This document shows, one piece after another, positions 5,169 through 8,165 of a stretch of 8,165 nucleotides of DNA. A program made the translations under genes and the position numbers. Origin of the DNA: an uncultured bacterium (GTDB taxonomy: Bacteria; Omnitrophota; Gorgyraeia; Gorgyraeales; Gorgyraeaceae); NCBI GenBank assembly GCA_913009675.1, contig CAJVXD010000040.1, positions 1-8,165 on the forward strand, given 5' to 3'. Positions within the stretch are counted from its first letter, which is position 1. Each line of letters begins with the position of its first letter. The notes below the pieces were generated by a model. It was given only the letters and a program-made list of their open reading frames with translations. It was not told the DNA's origin and did no database searches.

Positions 5169-7229
5169 TTATTTCTCCTGTTCTGCCTTCCTCTGTTCCT
5201 GATATTTAGTAATAATCGTCTGTGCAATCTTATGAGGCACTTCTTCGTAATGAGAAAACCTCATCGTATATGAACCGCGTCCGCCTGTCATGGACTTGAG
5301 TTCAGAGGCATACTTAAACATTTCAGACAGGGGAACCTTTGCCTTTATAACCTGACTCTTCCCCTGCACGTCCATACCAGCAATCCTGCCTCTTCGTGAA
5401 CTTAAATTACCTGTAATATCTCCCATAAATTCGTCTGGAACAATAACGTCCACATCCATGATGGGTTCCAAGAGAACAGGATTGGCCTCCATAGCCGCTT
5501 TCCTAAGTGCACCGGAACCTGCTATCTTAAAGGCCATATCGGAAGAATCTACTTCGTGATAAGAACCGTCACATAATGTAACCCTCATATCGACCATAGG
5601 ATAACCTGCTATTACGCCCTTAGACATGGCCTCTACTACACCTTTTTCTACAGCCGGTATATAATTTCTCGGTATTGCCCCCCCAACGATCTTATTGACA
5701 AACTCAAACCCCTTCTCTCTTTCCAGGGGTTCGATCTGTATCCACACATCCCCATACTGGCCATGCCCGCCAGTCTGTCTCTTATATTTATTCTGGACCT
5801 TTGTCGATTTTTTAATCGTCTCTTTATATGCAACCTTCGGGGTACCTTTTTCAACCTCGACATGAAATCTCTTCTTAAGGCGATTTATCATGATATCAAG
5901 ATGAAGGTTCCCCATACCGGAAACAATAAGCTCTTTTGTCTGCTCGTCTCTGATTGTTACAAAAGTATTATCCTCTGCGGTAAGTTTATGGAGGGCAACG
6001 GAAATCTTATCTTCATCCTGGCGAGATTTAGGCTTTACTGAAAACGACATGGCTGGTTCCGGAAAACTAACCTTAGCAAATGCTACCTTATTTTTCTCAT
6101 CGCACAAGGAATCTCCCGTAGACGTATTTTTCAATTTAGCAACAGCTGTTATATCTCCTGCTATTGTCTCAGGAACCGGCTTTTGTTCCTTTCCAAACAA
6201 ATTTAAAAGAGAACCTATTCTTTCCTTTGCCTGTTTCGTTGCATTATAAAAACTCGTATCTGACTTAAGCCTGCCTGAAAATATTCTAAAAATAGTCAAT
6301 TGGCCTACATAGGGATCAGAGATTGATTTGAATACATTTGCCGCAAATGGCGCATTTACATCGGCCTTCAACTCCTTATCCTCATTCGTCGCTGCGTCTT
6401 TGTCAATCTTTGCCGGCCTTTCACTTGGGGAAGGTAAGATGCCCACAATCGCTGAGAGGATCTCTTTTATGCCTATATCCATAATGGATGTGCCGCAAAA
6501 AACTGGAAATATCTCACCCAATGTGATTCCTTTTTTAAATCCGTTCCTGATTTCTTCCGGGCTAAGCTCCCTACCCTCAAGATATTTTTCCAAAAGCTCA
6601 TCATTCTTTTCAGCAATAACCTCTATCAACGCATTCCTTAATTTTAAGGCCTTATCCTTTTCGTCACCATTCAAGGTCTCAAGGCGTGAGGTATCCATTA
6701 AATCCACAACACCTTTAAAACCAGGGCCCGCACCAATGGGCATCGTCACAAGCACGCACCCTTTTCCAAACCTGTCCCTTATGTCTTCGATGACCCTTTC
6801 GAAATCTATGTTCTCCTTGTTCATTTTATTGATAAATATAATACGGCTAAGATTGTATTGATTCGCCAAAGACCATACCCTTTCAGTGCCAACCTCCACC
6901 CCTTCCACAGCATCTACGAGGACTATGGCATTATCGACAGCTGTGAAACAACTTAAAACCTCCCCTATAAAATCTGCGTAGCCGGGGGTATCTATCATAT
7001 TTATGTGCTTGCCCCTATAGTCAAAACTCAAGACGCTGGAGTTAATAGAAACTTTTCTTTCTTTTTCGTCATCGCTATAATCGCTAACAGTTGTACCATC
7101 TTCAACCTTACCAAAGCGATTGGATGCACCTGCATTATGGAGTATCGCCTCTGCAAGACTCGTCTTCCCGCTCCCTGCATGGGATATTAGTACTATATTA
7201 CGTATATCTTTAGTAGTATAGTCAGCCAA
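5169..7229 (-). CDS. EF-G-like translational GTPase (EF-G2 / FusA2-type paralogue)
   Basis: 686 residues, complete five-domain EF-G layout. The G domain (1 to about 270) has P-loop SHAGSGKT (16-23), switch I RKVSI (58-62, where EF-G has RGITI), G3 DTPGYADF (80-87) and G4 NKMN (134-137). Domain II lies at about 290-385, domain III at about 395-470, and domain IV has GGHGQYGDVW and the tip loop DGSYHEVDSSDMAFKIAGS. Domain V has PVLLEPIM and SSRRGRI. DTPGY in place of DTPGH places it with EF-G2/FusA2-like paralogues rather than canonical EF-G. It therefore probably supplements a fusA gene elsewhere. The catalytic-His position is Tyr84 and the guanine-specificity Asp is Asn137. The start is TTG (7229-7227), with GGAGGT five bases upstream. 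The gene follows the rRNA operon and heads the protein operon. Confidence 0.92.
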   Translation of the reverse strand: MADYTTKDIRNIVLISHAGSGKTSLAEAILHNAGASNRFGKVEDGTTVSDYSDDEKERKVSINSSVLSFDYRGKHINMIDTPGYADFIGEVLSCFTAVDNAIVLVDAVEGVEVGTERVWSLANQYNLSRIIFINKMNKENIDFERVIEDIRDRFGKGCVLVTMPIGAGPGFKGVVDLMDTSRLETLNGDEKDKALKLRNALIEVIAEKNDELLEKYLEGRELSPEEIRNGFKKGITLGEIFPVFCGTSIMDIGIKEILSAIVGILPSPSERPAKIDKDAATNEDKELKADVNAPFAANVFKSISDPYVGQLTIFRIFSGRLKSDTSFYNATKQAKERIGSLLNLFGKEQKPVPETIAGDITAVAKLKNTSTGDSLCDEKNKVAFAKVSFPEPAMSFSVKPKSRQDEDKISVALHKLTAEDNTFVTIRDEQTKELIVSGMGNLHLDIMINRLKKRFHVEVEKGTPKVAYKETIKKSTKVQNKYKRQTGGHGQYGDVWIQIEPLEREKGFEFVNKIVGGAIPRNYIPAVEKGVVEAMSKGVIAGYPMVDMRVTLCDGSYHEVDSSDMAFKIAGSGALRKAAMEANPVLLEPIMDVDVIVPDEFMGDITGNLSSRRGRIAGMDVQGKSQVIKAKVPLSEMFKYASELKSMTGGRGSYTMRFSHYEEVPHKIAQTIITKYQEQRKAEQEK

Positions 7230-7234
7230 GATGT

Positions 7235-7240
7235 ACCTCC
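7235..7240 (-). promoter_or_regulatory. Shine-Dalgarno site fixing the TTG start of the EF-G-like gene
   Basis: GGAGGT on the minus strand lies five bases before TTG (7229-7227). The downstream peptide ADYTTKDIRNIVLISHAG aligns with family N-termini, so the non-ATG start is credible. Confidence 0.8.
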
Positions 7241-7241
7241 A

Positions 7242-7269
7242 TTGTAAGCCTTAAGCTCTAAGTTTTAAG
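7242..7269. repeat. Four 7-bp repeats in the leader of the EF-G-like gene
   Basis: Plus strand: ttgtaag, ccttaag, ctctaag, ttttaag, that is NNNTAAG four times in perfect register. It lies between the promoter (7295-7323) and the Shine-Dalgarno site (7235-7240), so it is in the 5' untranslated leader of the operon. Confidence 0.65.
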
Positions 7270-7294
7270 TAATCTACAACACGATTGGATTTTG

Positions 7295-7323
7295 ATTATA
7301 TCATATAATAACAGAGGAGTAAA
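7295..7323 (-). promoter_or_regulatory. Sigma-70-type promoter for the EF-G-like operon
   Basis: On the minus strand, a perfect -10 TATAAT (7300-7295) preceded by TGA forms an extended -10 (TGNTATAAT). A -35 of TTTACT (7323-7318), four of six matches to TTGACA, lies 17 bases upstream. Transcription would start near 7288, giving a leader of about 60 bases. It lies just after the rRNA terminator, so the operon is transcribed separately from rRNA. Confidence 0.8.
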
Positions 7324-7345
7324 GCGAGAAATGAAGAGTTCGCAC

Positions 7346-7384
7346 AAAAAAAAGGAGCAGCAAACATCATGTTCACTGCTCCTT
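7346..7384 (-). terminator. Intrinsic terminator of the rRNA operon
   Basis: On the transcript, AAGGAGCAG (7384-7376) pairs perfectly with CUGCUCCUU (7360-7352), and a further inner stem AACAU/AUGUU is possible. The hairpin runs into eight consecutive U (7353-7346). It begins about eight bases after the 5S 3' end, an unambiguous rho-independent terminator. Confidence 0.92.
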
Positions 7385-7392
7385 CAATATTA

Positions 7393-7512
7393 ACCGGAGC
7401 AACTACCTACTCTCCCACACCGTTGCCAGTGCAGTACCATGGGCCTTGAAGAGCTTAACTACCGTATTCGGAATGGGAACGGGTGTTCCCCCTCCAGTAT
7501 GGTCACTCCGGA
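7393..7512 (-). rRNA. rrf: 5S ribosomal RNA
   Basis: About 120 bases. The terminal stem pairs CCGGAG at the 5' end (near 7511-7506) with CUCCGG at the 3' end (7399-7394). Conserved internal sequence CCCAUUCCGAAUACGG, GUUAAGCUC and the GGGAGAGUAGGU stretch near the 3' end are typical of bacterial 5S rRNA. It follows 23S after about 86 bases. The ends are estimated to within a base or two from the stem. Confidence 0.95.
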
Positions 7513-7598
7513 ATATTCGTTAGAATCAGTATTACGCTGAACCTACGCGGATGCCCCGTATAAGTTCTGCGGTTTTTGTTAGACTAATAAGTTAATAT
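7513..7598 (-). other. 23S-5S spacer
   Basis: About 86 bases between the two rRNA genes. I find no tRNA. One short imperfect hairpin (TACGGGG...CCGCGTA on the transcript, near 7542-7560) could be a processing structure. Otherwise there is no recognisable content. Confidence 0.6.
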
Positions 7599-8079
<481 letters not shown>

Positions 8080-8165
8080 AGATCGGAAGAGCACACGTCT
8101 GAACTCCAGTCACACTGATATATCTCGTATGCCGTCTTCTGCTTGAAAAAAAAAACACAATCAAA
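8080..8165 (+). other. Illumina TruSeq adapter read-through (non-biological sequence)
   Basis: Starting at 8080 the sequence matches the TruSeq read-1 adapter: AGATCGGAAGAGCACACG... through CCAGTCAC at 8113, then an index-like ACTGATAT (8114-8121, as in TruSeq index 25), then the P7 flow-cell part ATCTCGTATGCCGTC... to 8145. A poly-A run (8146-8155) and about ten stray bases follow, as when a read passes the end of its insert. It is an untrimmed library artefact and not part of the genome. Confidence 0.98.

Noticed and set aside
6328..6861. Plus-strand frame of 177 codons opposite the EF-G-like gene
   Set aside because: Antisense shadow of a well-supported G-domain to domain-II coding region; no ribosome site or family resemblance.
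7513..7598. tRNA in the 23S-5S spacer
   Set aside because: No cloverleaf, T-loop GGTTCRA or CCA-like end in the proper arrangement; the spacer is too short and lacks an acceptor stem.

Overview
This is the end of a metagenome-style contig from a bacterium. All recognisable genes lie on the minus strand. Gene order (EF-G paralogue, yebC, ruvC, ruvA, ruvB, queH, DUF2905, spoIID, queA), moderate GC and the RuvC and SpoIID sequences fit a Gram-negative-type environmental lineage. Candidatus Omnitrophota (OP3) is my best guess, made from gene order and general resemblance only. Elusimicrobiota, Nitrospirota or Desulfobacterota-like groups are not excluded.

Layout, right to left in the direction of transcription. 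Positions 8080-8165 are not genomic: they are an Illumina TruSeq adapter with index and poly-A read-through. Next come the 3' part of a 23S rRNA gene (7599-8079), a short spacer, a 5S rRNA gene (7393-7512) and a strong intrinsic terminator (7346-7384) that closes the rRNA operon. A good extended -10 promoter (7295-7323) then starts a protein operon of about 7 kb: an EF-G-like GTPase with altered G motifs, yebC, ruvC-ruvA-ruvB, queH, a small DUF2905 membrane protein, and a secreted SpoIID/LytB protein. A second hairpin terminator (90-144) follows directly. The first 19 codons of queA start beyond it and run off the window.

How the genes fit together: the EF-G paralogue and YebC act on the ribosome. 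RuvABC is the complete Holliday-junction branch-migration and resolution machine. QueA and QueH catalyse the last two steps of tRNA queuosine synthesis. SpoIID is a peptidoglycan-acting exported protein.

The most unusual signal is in the spacers. At least four or five of the short intergenic gaps are made almost entirely of degenerate 7-bp repeats. Each gap has its own unit sequence, and the repeats are sometimes inverted so that they fold into hairpins. They run up to, or into, the flanking stop codons. They resemble in style the heptanucleotide short tandem repeats of cyanobacteria, but with a different unit at each locus. The other points worth checking are the combined G3/G4 substitutions of the EF-G paralogue and the adapter artefact.
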